DNA of 64,000 bases from positions 124,001 through 188,000 of the forward strand of contig CAWHBN010000017.1 of NCBI GenBank assembly GCA_963827705.1, written 5' to 3'. Positions 52,850 through 61,543 of this stretch are shown here, piece after piece. This stretch comes from JACDAN01 sp963827705 (GTDB lineage Bacteria; Actinomycetota; Thermoleophilia; Gaiellales; Gaiellaceae). The position numbers and the translations under genes were made by a program. The notes beneath the pieces are model-generated. The model was not told the DNA's origin, made no database searches, and worked only from the letters and a program-made list of their open reading frames with translations. The number at the start of each line of letters is the position of its first letter. The stretch's first letter is position 1.

Positions 52850-55687
52850 CTAGTTGATCTGGAACTTCGCCCTGCCGGTCGTCTGGTTCCCGGCCATGTC
52901 CGTGGCGAGCCAGCGGAACTCCGTCGTCGTCGTGACGACGAACGACTGGCCCGGCTCACGCGGTCCCGTCGAGTCCCAGAGCGTCGACGTGTTGCTCGGC
53001 TTCGAGCCGTCCGTCGTGTAGCGGATCACGGCGGGCTCGCTGACGTACTGGAACGTCGTCGTGATCGGCGTGCTCGACGTGCGCGCCCCGGTCATGATCA
53101 CCTCGGGCCCCTTGTCGTCCTTCGAGTACTCGTAGGCCGACTCGAGCAGGCCGTAGTTGCCGGCCGCGAACTCGAGCGCTTCGAAGCGGCCCTCGGTGGC
53201 GTAGTCGGGTTGGAAGCCGACCCCGGTCTGTGTGAGGTCCTGGCCCCGCATCACCGCGCCGGCCGCGTGCGCGAACTGGAGCGGCTGGGTGAACGTGATG
53301 TTTGGCGCTGGGCTCCCCGGGTTCTGGGCAGCGACGGATTCCACCGTCCGCGTCTCCTCCGTCGGCAGGCCCGGGTCGAAGGTGACCTTCTCGAGCGGCG
53401 TGAACAGATTCCGGTTCGCCGACCGGACGGCGGTCGCGCCTGCGGCCGAGGCCACCGAGACCGTCGTCTGCTCGAGCCCGCCGAACCGGTCGGCGCCGGT
53501 CTCGAACGAGTACGCGATCACGCCGCGGTTGTACCAGTGCTCGTCGGCGCTGTTCCCCGCCGCCGAGTAGAGGACGTCCGCGATCGGCCCCGTCCGCTCC
53601 GGCAGGATCGCCGTGTTCCGGACGTCCTTGATCCTGTTCAGGATCCGGTCGCCGGCCTCGAAGAAGTACTTCTCGACGCCGATGTTCGCGTGCACGGCCT
53701 GGCCCTCGCCACGGTCCGGCAGGTACGTGCCCGGCGCCCACATGAAGTAGCCGCCGAAGCTGTGGATGTTGTTCGAGAACCTGATGTTCTTGAACGTGTC
53801 CGCGACCCAGAGCTCGTTCTTGATCTCCGGCTCGGAGGCCTCGGACGGGCCCGCGAAGACCTCGCTGACGCACGAGGTCGACGCGCCGATGTAGCCGTCT
53901 ATCAGGGTGCCGAACGTGTTGTTGCGGTTCATGTCGGTGCCCCAGGCGTTCCGGGCCGCCGAGTCGTTGAACGGCTGAGTGACGCCTCCGGGGAGCGAGC
54001 TCGGCCGCGGCGTCCAGAAGCTCGCAGCGTTCGGGTCATCGGTCTCGAGGCCACCGTTCATGCACCAGTTGGTCATCGTCTTGCGCTGGCTGTTGAAGTT
54101 GTGCATCGAGTAGTGCGCCCCGTCCGGGTTCGAAGCCGGAAGGATGAAGATGTCCAGCTCGTCGACGAGCTTCCGCGTCGTCTTGTCGATCCCGTAGTTC
54201 CGGAGCAGCTGCTCCGCGGTCTCGAGGCACGTCAGCGGCGTCGCCCACTCACGGGCGTGCTGCTGGCAGTAGAGGAAGACGCCGACGCGCCGACCGTGGA
54301 TCCCCTGGTCGGGGCTGTTGCCGGGCCGGTTCTTCCCGATCCGCATCACGAAGTACTCGAACGGCCCGCGTTGGACGTGCGCGTTCATCCCAGTGTCAAG
54401 GAAGTCGGACAGGTTGCCTTTGATCCGTGGCTGCACGATGCCGGCGCCGGCGTTGCCCCGGTACGTCTGGGCGACGAGCTTCGCGAAGGCGGCAGGGGTC
54501 GCGTTGATCGCGGCCGCTACCTGTGCAGCCGTGCTCGTTGGCACACCCGTCGCACTCGTCGCGAGGCTCACACGCAGGTCGTTGCCGGTCATCGTCACCG
54601 CGAGCGGTGAGTTCGGGACGGCGGGATCGACGAACTCGGCCGTGAGGCCGTTCCCGCCCTCGTGTCCCCACGCCCTCGACGTGAGGATGACGGCCTGCGC
54701 CCCGGTCGCGGCGCTGAGATTGCCTGTGAACGCGGGATTCGTCAGCCCCGCCATCAGCGCCTGGGCCCGCCGCTGGTACCCGTTGGTCTTGTACGGCAGC
54801 GGGATCAGCGTCGTGAGGTCCGGGAACTCGGCGGCAAGCTCGCGGAAGCGTCCGTAGAGCTCCGTCGGGTCGAGATAGCGGGTCGTGAAGTTGCTGAGGT
54901 AGTTCGAGCTCATCGGCGGGAGGCCGCCGCCGAGCCACGTGTTCACGTCCGCTTCGACAAATGCTCCCAGGCTCGACCCGATGCGGATGCGCGTCGGCGC
55001 GGCCGGGGTCGAGGTGTTGGCCTCGCCGACCTTCACGAGGATTCGGTGCTCGATGTACGTGTCCGGTGTGGTGTCCGGGTCGATGTTGACGTTCATCGTC
55101 CGCGGGCCCTGGTCGATCGCCGTGCCCGCGCCCGTGTTCCACGAGAGCGCAAGGGACGCGCCGGTGGTCGCGGATCCGCGGGTGCCGTCCTTCGCCTCGA
55201 CGGACAGGAAGCGGCCCGCGTAGTTCTCGAAGTAGTCGACGCGGAGCACGATGATGTCGCCCCGCGGGGCGATCTCGGCCGAGCCCTCGGCGAGGGCGGC
55301 GGCCTCCGCGGTCTTCTCCGCCTTCACCTCCGCCTGCCAATCCGCGGCGCGGTCGCGCCAGGTGGCCGGCCCCTCGATCGTGCGGCCGACGCTGTAGCCG
55401 GCGGCCTCGAGCGCGTCGAGCTCCTCCGCGCTGCCGAACACGGTGACGGTGACGCCACCGTTCCCGTCGTGCCGCAGATAGTGCTCGTTGAAGTCGATGC
55501 CGTAGTCCTCGGCCTTGAGCTGCAGCTCGATCGCGTCGGCCTTGCTGTCCAGGTACACCTCGACGAGGCTTCGGCCCTGGTTCGGGTCGATCCCTCGTCC
55601 CGTCTCCTGCGCAAAGGCGCTGCCGGCGGTCGCAAGCGCGACCATCGCCGCGGCGAGCAGCGCTGCGCGCGCTCCCGTAGCTCTCAT
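52850..55687 (-). CDS. Large secreted M14 zinc carboxypeptidase
   Basis: A 945-residue exported peptidase. A signal peptide (LLAAAMVALATAGSAFAQ) precedes a unique N-terminal region of about 270 residues; the M14 fold starts near LDPTELYGRFRELAAEFPDL. The zinc motif is CQQHAREWATPL (HxxE) and the third ligand is in SNNIHSFGGYF. ILPASNPDGAHYS is also typical. Before the zinc motif a PA-like insertion is seen (ALMAGLTNPAFTGN to ATPAAFAKLVAQTYRG). The C-terminus has a chitobiase-like domain (VIRYTTDGSKPSNTSTLW). ATG at 55687 gives the signal peptide; the longer frame upstream does not. Confidence 0.87.
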   Translation of the reverse strand: MRATGARAALLAAAMVALATAGSAFAQETGRGIDPNQGRSLVEVYLDSKADAIELQLKAEDYGIDFNEHYLRHDGNGGVTVTVFGSAEELDALEAAGYSVGRTIEGPATWRDRAADWQAEVKAEKTAEAAALAEGSAEIAPRGDIIVLRVDYFENYAGRFLSVEAKDGTRGSATTGASLALSWNTGAGTAIDQGPRTMNVNIDPDTTPDTYIEHRILVKVGEANTSTPAAPTRIRIGSSLGAFVEADVNTWLGGGLPPMSSNYLSNFTTRYLDPTELYGRFRELAAEFPDLTTLIPLPYKTNGYQRRAQALMAGLTNPAFTGNLSAATGAQAVILTSRAWGHEGGNGLTAEFVDPAVPNSPLAVTMTGNDLRVSLATSATGVPTSTAAQVAAAINATPAAFAKLVAQTYRGNAGAGIVQPRIKGNLSDFLDTGMNAHVQRGPFEYFVMRIGKNRPGNSPDQGIHGRRVGVFLYCQQHAREWATPLTCLETAEQLLRNYGIDKTTRKLVDELDIFILPASNPDGAHYSMHNFNSQRKTMTNWCMNGGLETDDPNAASFWTPRPSSLPGGVTQPFNDSAARNAWGTDMNRNNTFGTLIDGYIGASTSCVSEVFAGPSEASEPEIKNELWVADTFKNIRFSNNIHSFGGYFMWAPGTYLPDRGEGQAVHANIGVEKYFFEAGDRILNRIKDVRNTAILPERTGPIADVLYSAAGNSADEHWYNRGVIAYSFETGADRFGGLEQTTVSVASAAGATAVRSANRNLFTPLEKVTFDPGLPTEETRTVESVAAQNPGSPAPNITFTQPLQFAHAAGAVMRGQDLTQTGVGFQPDYATEGRFEALEFAAGNYGLLESAYEYSKDDKGPEVIMTGARTSSTPITTTFQYVSEPAVIRYTTDGSKPSNTSTLWDSTGPREPGQSFVVTTTTEFRWLATDMAGNQTTGRAKFQIN

Positions 55688-55777
55688 GACGGCGTTCCCC
55701 CCTTCAAAGAAGGTTGCGAACGCCGGATCGAAGCAGGCCTCACCGGAATCGTCAAGCGAAATGGAGGCAAGGGTTCG

Positions 55778-55807
55778 AACGGCGCGCAATCCCGCGATTG
55801 CGCCGTT
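55778..55807 (-). terminator. Hairpin downstream of the LuxR gene and tRNA fragment
   Basis: An imperfect stem of about 12 bp (55778-55791 with 55796-55807, two-base bulge) with a 4-nt loop. It is positioned to end transcription from the LuxR gene before the M14 gene. Confidence 0.4.
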
Positions 55808-55817
55808 GGTGGAGAGA

Positions 55818-55859
55818 TGGAGCTAGCCGGACTCGAACCGGCGACCTCCTCGGTGCGAT
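55818..55859 (-). repeat. tRNA-Ala 3'-half copy A (attachment-site-like)
   Basis: These 42 bp match the 3' half of the intact tRNA-Ala at 62071-62112 with one mismatch (at 55851). The copy contains the anticodon loop ATCGCAC, the variable loop and the full T arm, but no 5' half follows, so it cannot be a tRNA. Such 3'-half copies are left by elements that integrate into tRNA genes. It lies 9 bp from the LuxR stop. Confidence 0.8.
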
Positions 55860-55868
55860 ACCGGCAGC

Positions 55869-56894
55869 CTAGGACGCTTCGGCGTCGTTCAGACCGAAGC
55901 ACTGGGCCACCGCCGCGGTGCGCGTGCTGACACCGAGCTTGGTGTAGATGTTCTCGAGATGCTTGCCGACCGTGCTCGGCGCGAGCCACAAAAGGCGTGC
56001 GATCTCGGCGTTCGTCTTACCGCGGGCGACCCAGGCGATTACCTCGCGTTCGCGTGCGGTCAGCTCGATCCGTTCGTGCCTCTCTTCGAGCAGCAGGGCG
56101 CCGTCGGCTCGCTGCACCGTTAGTCGCCGCTCGCCGCGACGTCGAATCAGCGGCTTCGTGTCTCCCGACTCGAGCCACTCACTGAAGGCAGGCGGAAGCT
56201 CTCTGCCGCTCCTGGCCGGGAAGAACTCGCGGAGCAGGCGCTCGGTCGGGGGCGAGGCGAATTCGATCTCTCCGCCGAGGCCGAGCAGGATCACTCCGCG
56301 AGGATCGTGCTCGTCCACGCGGTCGAGCTCGGCGAGCGCCGAGCTCAGCAGTCGATGCGTGTTGGCTGCGAGCCAGATCCGCGCCAGATGCGGCTGCAGC
56401 AGATCGAGGACGAGCCGGTCGCGCTCGGTGAAGTCGCGGCCGCCGCTGCTGCGACCGAAGAGAAACGTCTTCGTGTGCCAGTGCGGCGAGGGAATCGCCA
56501 CCTCCAGCTCGTACTCGAGGTCTTGAGGTGCGAACCAGGTGTCGTAGACCCAGGTCCGGTGCAGCTCGCGCTGGGTCAGGAAGTCGGAGAGCTTGAAGGC
56601 GCCGAAGTGACCCTCCTGCTGGTGGAGGCAGGACGGATGCTCCTCCAACAGCACCCGCCAGCGCGTCTCGTCGTCGAGCTCTAAGTCAGAGTCTCCGTCG
56701 TCGGGCCGGCCGAAATTCCGGAGGTTCCGCCGGCGCACCCGATCGAGCTCGGCATAGGTGACCCAGTCGGCCTCCACGAGGTGTCCGAGCTCGGCGAGCA
56801 GGTCGGGCGTGAAGGGCTGATCGCCGCCGATGCTTTCCGCCTCGGCGACGAAGCGGAGGAGCCGCTCCGCGTCGCCTCTGGCGAGTGCAGCCAT
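55869..56894 (-). CDS. LuxR-family transcriptional regulator
   Basis: A 341-residue regulator. An N-terminal GAF-like sensor region (WVTYAELDRVRRRNLRNFGR, FTERDRLVLDLLQPHLARIW) is followed by a linker and a C-terminal LuxR helix-turn-helix (ELTAREREVIAWVARGKTNA, LAPSTVGKHLENIYTKLGVS). It lies divergently from the haloperoxidase-like gene and probably controls it. A TATCTT box (56902-56907) stands 7 nt before the ATG. Confidence 0.87.
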   Translation of the reverse strand: MAALARGDAERLLRFVAEAESIGGDQPFTPDLLAELGHLVEADWVTYAELDRVRRRNLRNFGRPDDGDSDLELDDETRWRVLLEEHPSCLHQQEGHFGAFKLSDFLTQRELHRTWVYDTWFAPQDLEYELEVAIPSPHWHTKTFLFGRSSGGRDFTERDRLVLDLLQPHLARIWLAANTHRLLSSALAELDRVDEHDPRGVILLGLGGEIEFASPPTERLLREFFPARSGRELPPAFSEWLESGDTKPLIRRRGERRLTVQRADGALLLEERHERIELTAREREVIAWVARGKTNAEIARLLWLAPSTVGKHLENIYTKLGVSTRTAAVAQCFGLNDAEAS

Positions 56895-57012
56895 GCAACA
56901 AAAGATACGTCGATTCCCGTATGGACTCCACCGGCGGCCGGGTGAAGCATGGGTGGCAGACGAATCGGCCAGGCCGCTTCCAGCGAGCCGGCCGCCGCAG
57001 AGGAGGCGAACG

Positions 57013-58377
57013 ATGAACGTGATCCCTCAGCTCCGCAGGATTCGACTGCTCGGCCTTGCCCTGTGCCTGGCGGCAGGCGTATTTCTTACAAGCGCGACGG
57101 CGTCCCAACCGGCGGCGGGAGCGAACGCCGTTACCGCCTGGAACGCCAATGCCAGCGATGCAACGATCGCTGCCTGCATCCTCGGGGGCTACGGGCCTCA
57201 GGAGGCGCGCATGTACGCGATGATGCACGTGGCGATCCACGACGCCCTGAACGGCATCGACCGGCGCTCACGTCCCTATGCGGCGAGCCTGACCGCGGCG
57301 CCGGGGGCGTCGCCTGAGGCCGCGGTGGCGGCAGCCGCTCGCGACGTTCTGGTCGCGGTTCTCGGCTCGTTCTCGTTCTTCCTCCCTGCGAATTGCGCCA
57401 ACGCGGGCATCGCCAGCGTGGAAGACGACTACTCGGCAGCGCTCGGCACGATCCCGAACGGGACCGCGAAGACACGGGGTGTCGCCCTGGGACGGGCGGC
57501 CGCTGCAGCGATCCTGGCCTTGCGTTCCGCGGACGGCTTCGACACGCCGACGGTGGATCCGAACTACCAGGAGGGCAGCGCTCCCGGCGAGTACCGCTAC
57601 ACGCCTAGCACGCCCTTCGCCTTCGCGCCACATTTGGCCGAAGACCTCACCCCCTTCGTGCTGAAGGACGCTTCGCAGTTCCGGCCGGGCCCGCCGTACT
57701 CGCTGACCAGCCGCAAGTACGCCGCGGACGTCAACGAGATTCAGCGCCTCGGCGGCGATGACATCACCACTCCCAGCGCCCGCACAGACGAGCAGACCGA
57801 AATCGCCCTGTTCTGGGCCGACACCTCGCCACTCATGTTTAACCGGATCACCCGGGCGGTCTCGTCCGCCGAGGGACTCGATCTCTGGGAGAGCGCCCGA
57901 GTGTTCGGCCTGCTGAACCTGGCCCTGACGGATGGCTACATCGGCACTTGGGAAACCAAATACCACTACCGTTTCTGGCGGCCGGTCACCGCGATCCGGC
58001 TCGCCGACATCGACGGCAACGCCGCCACGAACGCCGACCCGACGTGGACGCCGTTGCTGGAGACCCCACCGATCCCGGACTACGACTCCGGGCACGCCGT
58101 CGAAGGAGGAGCCGCGGCGCAGGTCCTGACGCGCTTCTTCCACACCAACAGGATGAGCTTCTCGGCCTGCAGCCTCACGCTGCCCGCGGGACAGAGGTGC
58201 GGCGACCCCTCGCCGACGCTCCGTCACTTCACCAGCTTCTCCCAGGCGGCCGACGAGAACGCGGTTTCCCGCATCTACGTCGGCTTCCACTTCCGCGACG
58301 CGGTCGAGACGGGGACGGACCACGGCGAGAAGATCGGCAACCGAGCGGTCAGCCACTTCATGCGGCCGGCGAACTGA
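57013..58377 (+). CDS. Vanadium-dependent haloperoxidase-like / PAP2 secreted phosphatase
   Basis: A 454-residue secreted protein. The signal peptide (LLGLALCLAAGVFLTSATAS) is followed by a helical bundle with the vanadate/phosphate site: KYHYRFWRPVTAI (Lys and Arg-Pro), YDSGHAVEGG (variant of PSGH with His) and SRIYVGFHFRDAVETG (Arg and His). This is the layout of bacterial vanadium haloperoxidase-like proteins; whether it oxidises halides or is a phosphatase cannot be said. SD AGGAGG at 57001-57006 sets the ATG. It lies between tRNA copies A and B with the LuxR gene. Confidence 0.87.
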   Translation: MNVIPQLRRIRLLGLALCLAAGVFLTSATASQPAAGANAVTAWNANASDATIAACILGGYGPQEARMYAMMHVAIHDALNGIDRRSRPYAASLTAAPGASPEAAVAAAARDVLVAVLGSFSFFLPANCANAGIASVEDDYSAALGTIPNGTAKTRGVALGRAAAAAILALRSADGFDTPTVDPNYQEGSAPGEYRYTPSTPFAFAPHLAEDLTPFVLKDASQFRPGPPYSLTSRKYAADVNEIQRLGGDDITTPSARTDEQTEIALFWADTSPLMFNRITRAVSSAEGLDLWESARVFGLLNLALTDGYIGTWETKYHYRFWRPVTAIRLADIDGNAATNADPTWTPLLETPPIPDYDSGHAVEGGAAAQVLTRFFHTNRMSFSACSLTLPAGQRCGDPSPTLRHFTSFSQAADENAVSRIYVGFHFRDAVETGTDHGEKIGNRAVSHFMRPAN

Positions 58378-58395
58378 AAGCTCATCACGCTGCTC

Positions 58396-58424
58396 AGCGA
58401 GGCCCCGCCGAGCGGGGCCTCGCT
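58396..58424 (+). terminator. Intrinsic terminator-like hairpin after the haloperoxidase gene
   Basis: Perfect 12-bp stem (58396-58407 with 58413-58424), 5-nt loop, 18 bp after the stop. No T-run. The following stretch to 58717 holds another small hairpin (58473-58497), tRNA copy B and no convincing gene. Confidence 0.65.
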
Positions 58425-58472
58425 GGTCAGCGGAGCGATCCGCTCCCCGTTCTATGCGCCATGTGAATCGAA

Positions 58473-58497
58473 GAAACCGCCGACTAGCAGCGGTTTC
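58473..58497. other. 8-bp stem hairpin next to tRNA copy B
   Basis: GAAACCGC (58473-58480) pairs with GCGGTTTC (58490-58497) around a 9-nt loop, ending 6 bp before the 42-bp repeat. It may be a second terminator or part of an attachment region. Confidence 0.35.
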
Positions 58498-58503
58498 ATG
58501 AGA

Positions 58504-58545
58504 TGGAGCTAGTCGGACTCGAACCGGCGACCTCCTGGGTGCGAT
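58504..58545 (-). repeat. tRNA-Ala 3'-half copy B (attachment-site-like)
   Basis: Forty-two bases matching the intact tRNA-Ala 3' half with one mismatch (C to T in the acceptor/T-arm junction). The flanking GAGA before it is shared with copy A. The 5' half of the tRNA is absent. Copies A and B are 2.7 kb apart in the same orientation and bracket the LuxR and haloperoxidase genes. Confidence 0.8.
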
Positions 58546-58717
58546 TTAGAGCCTGTAGCGCAACGACACTTCACGACACGACCGCATCGCGCATGGTTGA
58601 GCCGAATCAGGGTTCGGGCGTAATGTGGCGTTACGCCGTGTTACGGGGCGAAATGCTGACACGCCGCCGGGGCGACCAGTCCCGAATGACGCCGGAGCTG
58701 ACGCATAATTTGCGACC

Positions 58718-59044
58718 GTGACCGTCTCGCCAGCGGAGGCCCGCGCCGTTGCGCTCTCGTTACCGGAGGCGGTTGAGCAGGATCACCACGGTCGGCCCTC
58801 GTTTCGTGTCGGCGGGAAGATCTTCGCCACGCTCTGGACCGACGAGCGGATGAACGTGATGCTCGACGAGGGCGGCATCCTCACGGCAATCGATAGCGCT
58901 CCTGGCGCGTGCGAGCAGGTGTGGTGGGGCAAGAGACTGGCCGCAGTTGGCGTCACCCTCCCCCGTGTTGATCGCGAGTTCCTGGGCGAACTCCTAACGG
59001 ACGCCTGGGAGCAGAAGGCACCACGGCGGCTCCTGGCTCCTTGA
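58718..59044 (+). CDS. MmcQ/YjbR family DNA-binding-like protein
   Basis: A 108-residue protein of the MmcQ/YjbR family: ALSLPEAVEQDHHGRPSFRV, GKIFATLWTDERMNVMLDEG, WWGKRLAAVGVTLPRVDREF and LLTDAWEQKAPRRL. The double-wing fold may bind DNA, but function is unknown. GTG at 58718 follows TAATTT (58706-58711) by exactly 6 nt, an ideal leaderless promoter. Confidence 0.83.
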   Translation: MTVSPAEARAVALSLPEAVEQDHHGRPSFRVGGKIFATLWTDERMNVMLDEGGILTAIDSAPGACEQVWWGKRLAAVGVTLPRVDREFLGELLTDAWEQKAPRRLLAP

Positions 59045-59045
59045 T

Positions 59046-59215
59046 GTGCCGCCGCTGACCTGCGAGGAGTGCGGTCGAGAGCAGGCCGACGACGAGCGGC
59101 CTGGCGCTCCTACCTGACGACCGGCGAGGACGAGCCAGCGGAGGCGGTCATCTACTGCCGGAGTGCGCCGAGCGTGAGTTCGGCCCGGGTGAGGATCGGC
59201 GACGCTCGCGGGCGT
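59046..59215 (+). pseudogene. Broken small zinc-ribbon gene
   Basis: Three frames together read LTCEECGREQADDERP, then WRSYLTTGEDEPAEAVIYC, then PECAEREFGPGEDRR. This is a CxxC...CPEC zinc ribbon that is split by one extra base near 59100 and one missing base near 59160. No intact stop follows. It starts 1 bp after the MmcQ-like gene. It may be a real small gene with sequence errors or a decayed one. Confidence 0.45.
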
Positions 59216-59230
59216 CATACTCCGCACCGA

Positions 59231-59647
59231 ATGGCAAACCCCCCTGCTGGGTACCCGCGGGTGTCGCCGTACCTGTTGTACGAGGACGCAGAAGCTGCCG
59301 TCGATTACCTACAGCGGACTTTCGGTTTCGAACTTCGTCGTTCGGAGACCGGCGGCGCGGGCCGTACACATAATGAGCTTCTGCTTGGCGAGGACGGTTT
59401 GGTCATGCTCGGGCAGGCAAGCGAGGAGTTTTCTAGTCCACGAACACTCGATGCGTTCCCGCCCTCGATGATCCATGTCTACGTGGACGACGTTGAGGCG
59501 CTTCACGCACGAGCGATTGATGCGGGAGCAGACATGACGGATCTGGAACTCTCCCCGGCAGGAGATCGTCGGTTTACCGCCACCGACCCCGAGGGCCAGA
59601 TTTGGGTATTTGCCCAGCGAGTCGCGTCGGCTGACGATTCGGCCTGA
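59231..59647 (+). CDS. VOC (glyoxalase/bleomycin-resistance) family protein
   Basis: A 138-residue VOC protein: VSPYLLYEDAEAAVDYLQRT, FGFELRRSETGGAG, HNELLLGEDGLVMLG, MIHVYVDDVEALHARAIDAG and FTATDPEGQIWVFAQ. One of the usual metal His residues (HxE pattern) is visible in HNELLL. Substrate unknown. Codon use is less GC-rich than in the core region. Confidence 0.82.
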   Translation: MANPPAGYPRVSPYLLYEDAEAAVDYLQRTFGFELRRSETGGAGRTHNELLLGEDGLVMLGQASEEFSSPRTLDAFPPSMIHVYVDDVEALHARAIDAGADMTDLELSPAGDRRFTATDPEGQIWVFAQRVASADDSA

Positions 59648-59973
59648 CGAGGGCCGGAGCATCTCGCCACCACAGTTGGAAGAGGGGTAGGACCAGCGGA
59701 CCCGCTTCGAGGGCCAGACAGGAGTTGCCTGGCTGCGAAAAAAAGTCGGCACGTTTCGCAGGTTGGACAAAACTGCGGCGATTGCGCGTCCGACGAACCT
59801 GACCCCCGAGCGTGCGGACGATCTCGTCGTGCTGCTCGCCGCCCGGGTGCCGGTCGAGGTCGCTGCGTTGCAGGCCTCATGACAATCGGGATCCGGTAGG
59901 AGACGCTTCTAGCTGTTGCTGCATTGGCGGTGATCACCTCCCGGCTGTGGCCCAGTTCAACCGGGAGGATGAG
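59648..59973. other. Stretch without a recognisable gene
   Basis: 326 bp after the VOC gene. It includes a run of seven A (59741-59747) and one short open frame reading KTAAIARPTNLTPERADDLV to a stop near 59881, with no match I recognise. I see no promoter or hairpin of note apart from the ribosome site of the next gene. Confidence 0.5.
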
Positions 59974-60436
59974 ATGACCGAACCAATCGACCGAGCGTCG
60001 TACCTGAAGGGCCGCGAAGACGCCATGCGCACCGTCGCCGCGGAAGGGGCCGTCCCGGTCCCAGCGGGGGCACCGCCCGAGCCGCCCTACGGACCCCCGC
60101 CCGTCGCGACCGAAGCCGAGGTCGCGCCCGCGAAGAGGAGAGGCCCGAGCAAGGCCCGGCGGTTCGGTGAGGGACTCGGGACTGTGATCGGGGCAGGCGC
60201 TCGGGATGCTTGTTGTCTTCCCGCTCCTCGTCGGACTGGTGTTCGCCGGGATCGCCTTCGTTTTCTCCGACGGCGGGAACGCGTATGAGCAGGCGTTCGT
60301 GGTCGGTGCCGGGTTGGGGGCCCTGTTCGGGCTGTTCGTCCTCGTGGTCAGGTGGGGCTTCGCGCTGTTCATCCGCTTCTGGCCGATCATCCTCGTCATC
60401 GTGGGCATCGTGATCGCCTGGAAGGCACTGAGCTAG
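59974..60436 (+). CDS. Pro-rich membrane protein, one frameshift
   Basis: About 153 residues after one extra base near 60200 is removed (TVIGAG joins LGMLVVFPLLVG). Residues 1-75 are polar and Pro/Ala rich (AAEGAVPVPAGAPPEPPYGP); the C-terminal half has three spans (LLVGLVFAGIAFVFSD, FVVGAGLGALFGLFVLVVRW, FWPIILVIVGIVIAW). SD GGAGG at 59964-59968. Function unknown. Confidence 0.55.
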
Positions 60437-60602
60437 GACGGAAGCAGCCCCCCTCCGGCGCGGGCTAGGCGGCGTGCCGCGCGGACGACGATCGAAGTGG
60501 GCTCCTGCGCCGAAGCTGCCTCGGCGAAACCACGGAGGATCAGGGCGCAGCCGGTGCGTCCGCCGAGGAGGTTGTCTCGTAAGAGCCGTCTAAACTCGGG
60601 GC

Positions 60603-60785
60603 GTGAGCGCATCGCACTTGCGGTGCTTTTGGCGGTGGCCGATCGGCCATCGGTGGGAGAACGTCGTTGACCGGCGGACATCCCCGTACAGGCGCTGCCG
60701 CGAATGCGGGAAGACGACACACCTCGGATCGAGGGACAAGGAGCCGCCGTCGCACACGTACGGTGACGCCCCCGGCGGGGATTAA
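60603..60785 (+). CDS. Small zinc-knuckle protein, 60 residues
   Basis: A basic small protein: HLRCFWRWPIGHRWENVVDR and YRRCRECGKTTHLGSRDKEP, with one CxxC pair plus His residues. GTG at 60603 is preceded by TAAACT (60591-60596) at exactly 6 nt, which argues that it is expressed. Function unknown. Confidence 0.55.
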   Translation: MSASHLRCFWRWPIGHRWENVVDRRTSPYRRCRECGKTTHLGSRDKEPPSHTYGDAPGGD

Positions 60786-60812
60786 TCCGCGCTCTCATTT
60801 CGCCAAGCCCTC

Positions 60813-60923
60813 CTAGGCCGAGAGCGGGATCGTGTCGCCCTGACGCCAGCTCACCCCGGTGCTCCTGTACGTCGGCGGGTCGGCTGGCGAGCCGTCCGTC
60901 CGCTGGAGCCTGAAGTGGTACAT
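60813..60923 (-). pseudogene. Truncated small actinobacterial domain gene
   Basis: Thirty-six codons from ATG 60923 read MYHFRLQRTDGSPADPPTYR then WRQGDTIPLSA and TAG. This is the first half of a short domain common in actinobacteria in which GDTIPL is normally followed by about 25 more residues (RTLRVV type). The stop comes early, so this is a fragment. The remaining parts of 60786-61062 show nothing else. Confidence 0.45.
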
Positions 60924-61062
60924 CCGTCCTCGGTTTCCGGGACCGGAGGCTGGGACCGGACGGCGAACCGAGCCTATCTCGTGCTCGGCGCTCGGTGACC
61001 CCGCCACCGTGCCGCGCACACACGGCGGCGGATGAGCTTGGCGCTGCTAGCGTCGCCGAAGG

Positions 61063-61251
61063 ATGCGGGTCGAGTGTGTTGACTTCATTTCGATACCGAC
61101 ACGCGACACCAGGCGAGCGATCGCGTGGTACCGCGAGGTCCTAGGACTTCCGGAAAGCCTCGTCACAGAGGGCGAGTTGGAGACGGCGAACCCGCACCGC
61201 GCCGCGCAAGAACGGCGAGCTGAGGGGCCGGGCGGCGAGCCGAACGCCTAG
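61063..61251 (+). pseudogene. N-terminal fragment of a VOC family gene
   Basis: ECVDFISIPTRDTRRAIAWY and REVLGLPESLVTEGELETAN are a clear glyoxalase-type N-terminus. After residue 45 the frame turns into low-complexity sequence and stops. Either the gene is truncated or a frameshift is present. From 61252 to 61378 I see no gene. Confidence 0.5.
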
Positions 61252-61378
61252 GACGCTTCCCAAAACCCGGCCCTTCACGAACCTACGGAACCTCAGCTGG
61301 CGGCGCTAGTGGCCGCTTGGGTCAGGTGGCTTGAGAGTCGGCGGGGGATTCTGGATGGGGGTCGGCTACCGCCGGCCC

Positions 61379-61543
61379 CTAGTCCTGGCCTTCGTAGGCG
61401 GCGATTGCTTTACGAAGCTCGTTCAGGACGGTTCGCTCGTGCTCGTCGGTCGGTTCCCCGCCCGCCTTCTCAACCCGCAGAGTCGCTTTCGACGAGAGGG
61501 TGTAGGTGGCGATGATGTCTTTGCATCGGAATTCGATGGGCAT
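61379..61543 (-). CDS. 54-residue protein with perfect ribosome-binding site
   Basis: ATG 61543 starts MPIEFRCKDIIATYTLSSKA, continuing HERTVLNELRKAIAAYEGQD to TAG. The upstream AAAGGAGGTGAG is a full complement of the 16S tail, the strongest in the window. The protein is charged, without signal or cysteine pairs. Not recognised. Such strong sites and short genes are common on mobile DNA. Confidence 0.6.
   Translation of the reverse strand: MPIEFRCKDIIATYTLSSKATLRVEKAGGEPTDEHERTVLNELRKAIAAYEGQD

Noticed and set aside
55817..55930. Plus-strand frame containing MELAGLEPATSSVR
   Set aside because: This peptide is the well-known spurious translation of the strand opposite a tRNA 3' half; it is not a protein.
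58503..58721. 72-residue plus frame beginning MELVGLEPATSWVR
   Set aside because: Same artefact: antisense of tRNA-Ala copy B.
60433..61023. 196-residue minus-strand open frame
   Set aside because: Composition is shadow-like and it covers the well-supported gene at 60603 with its own promoter.
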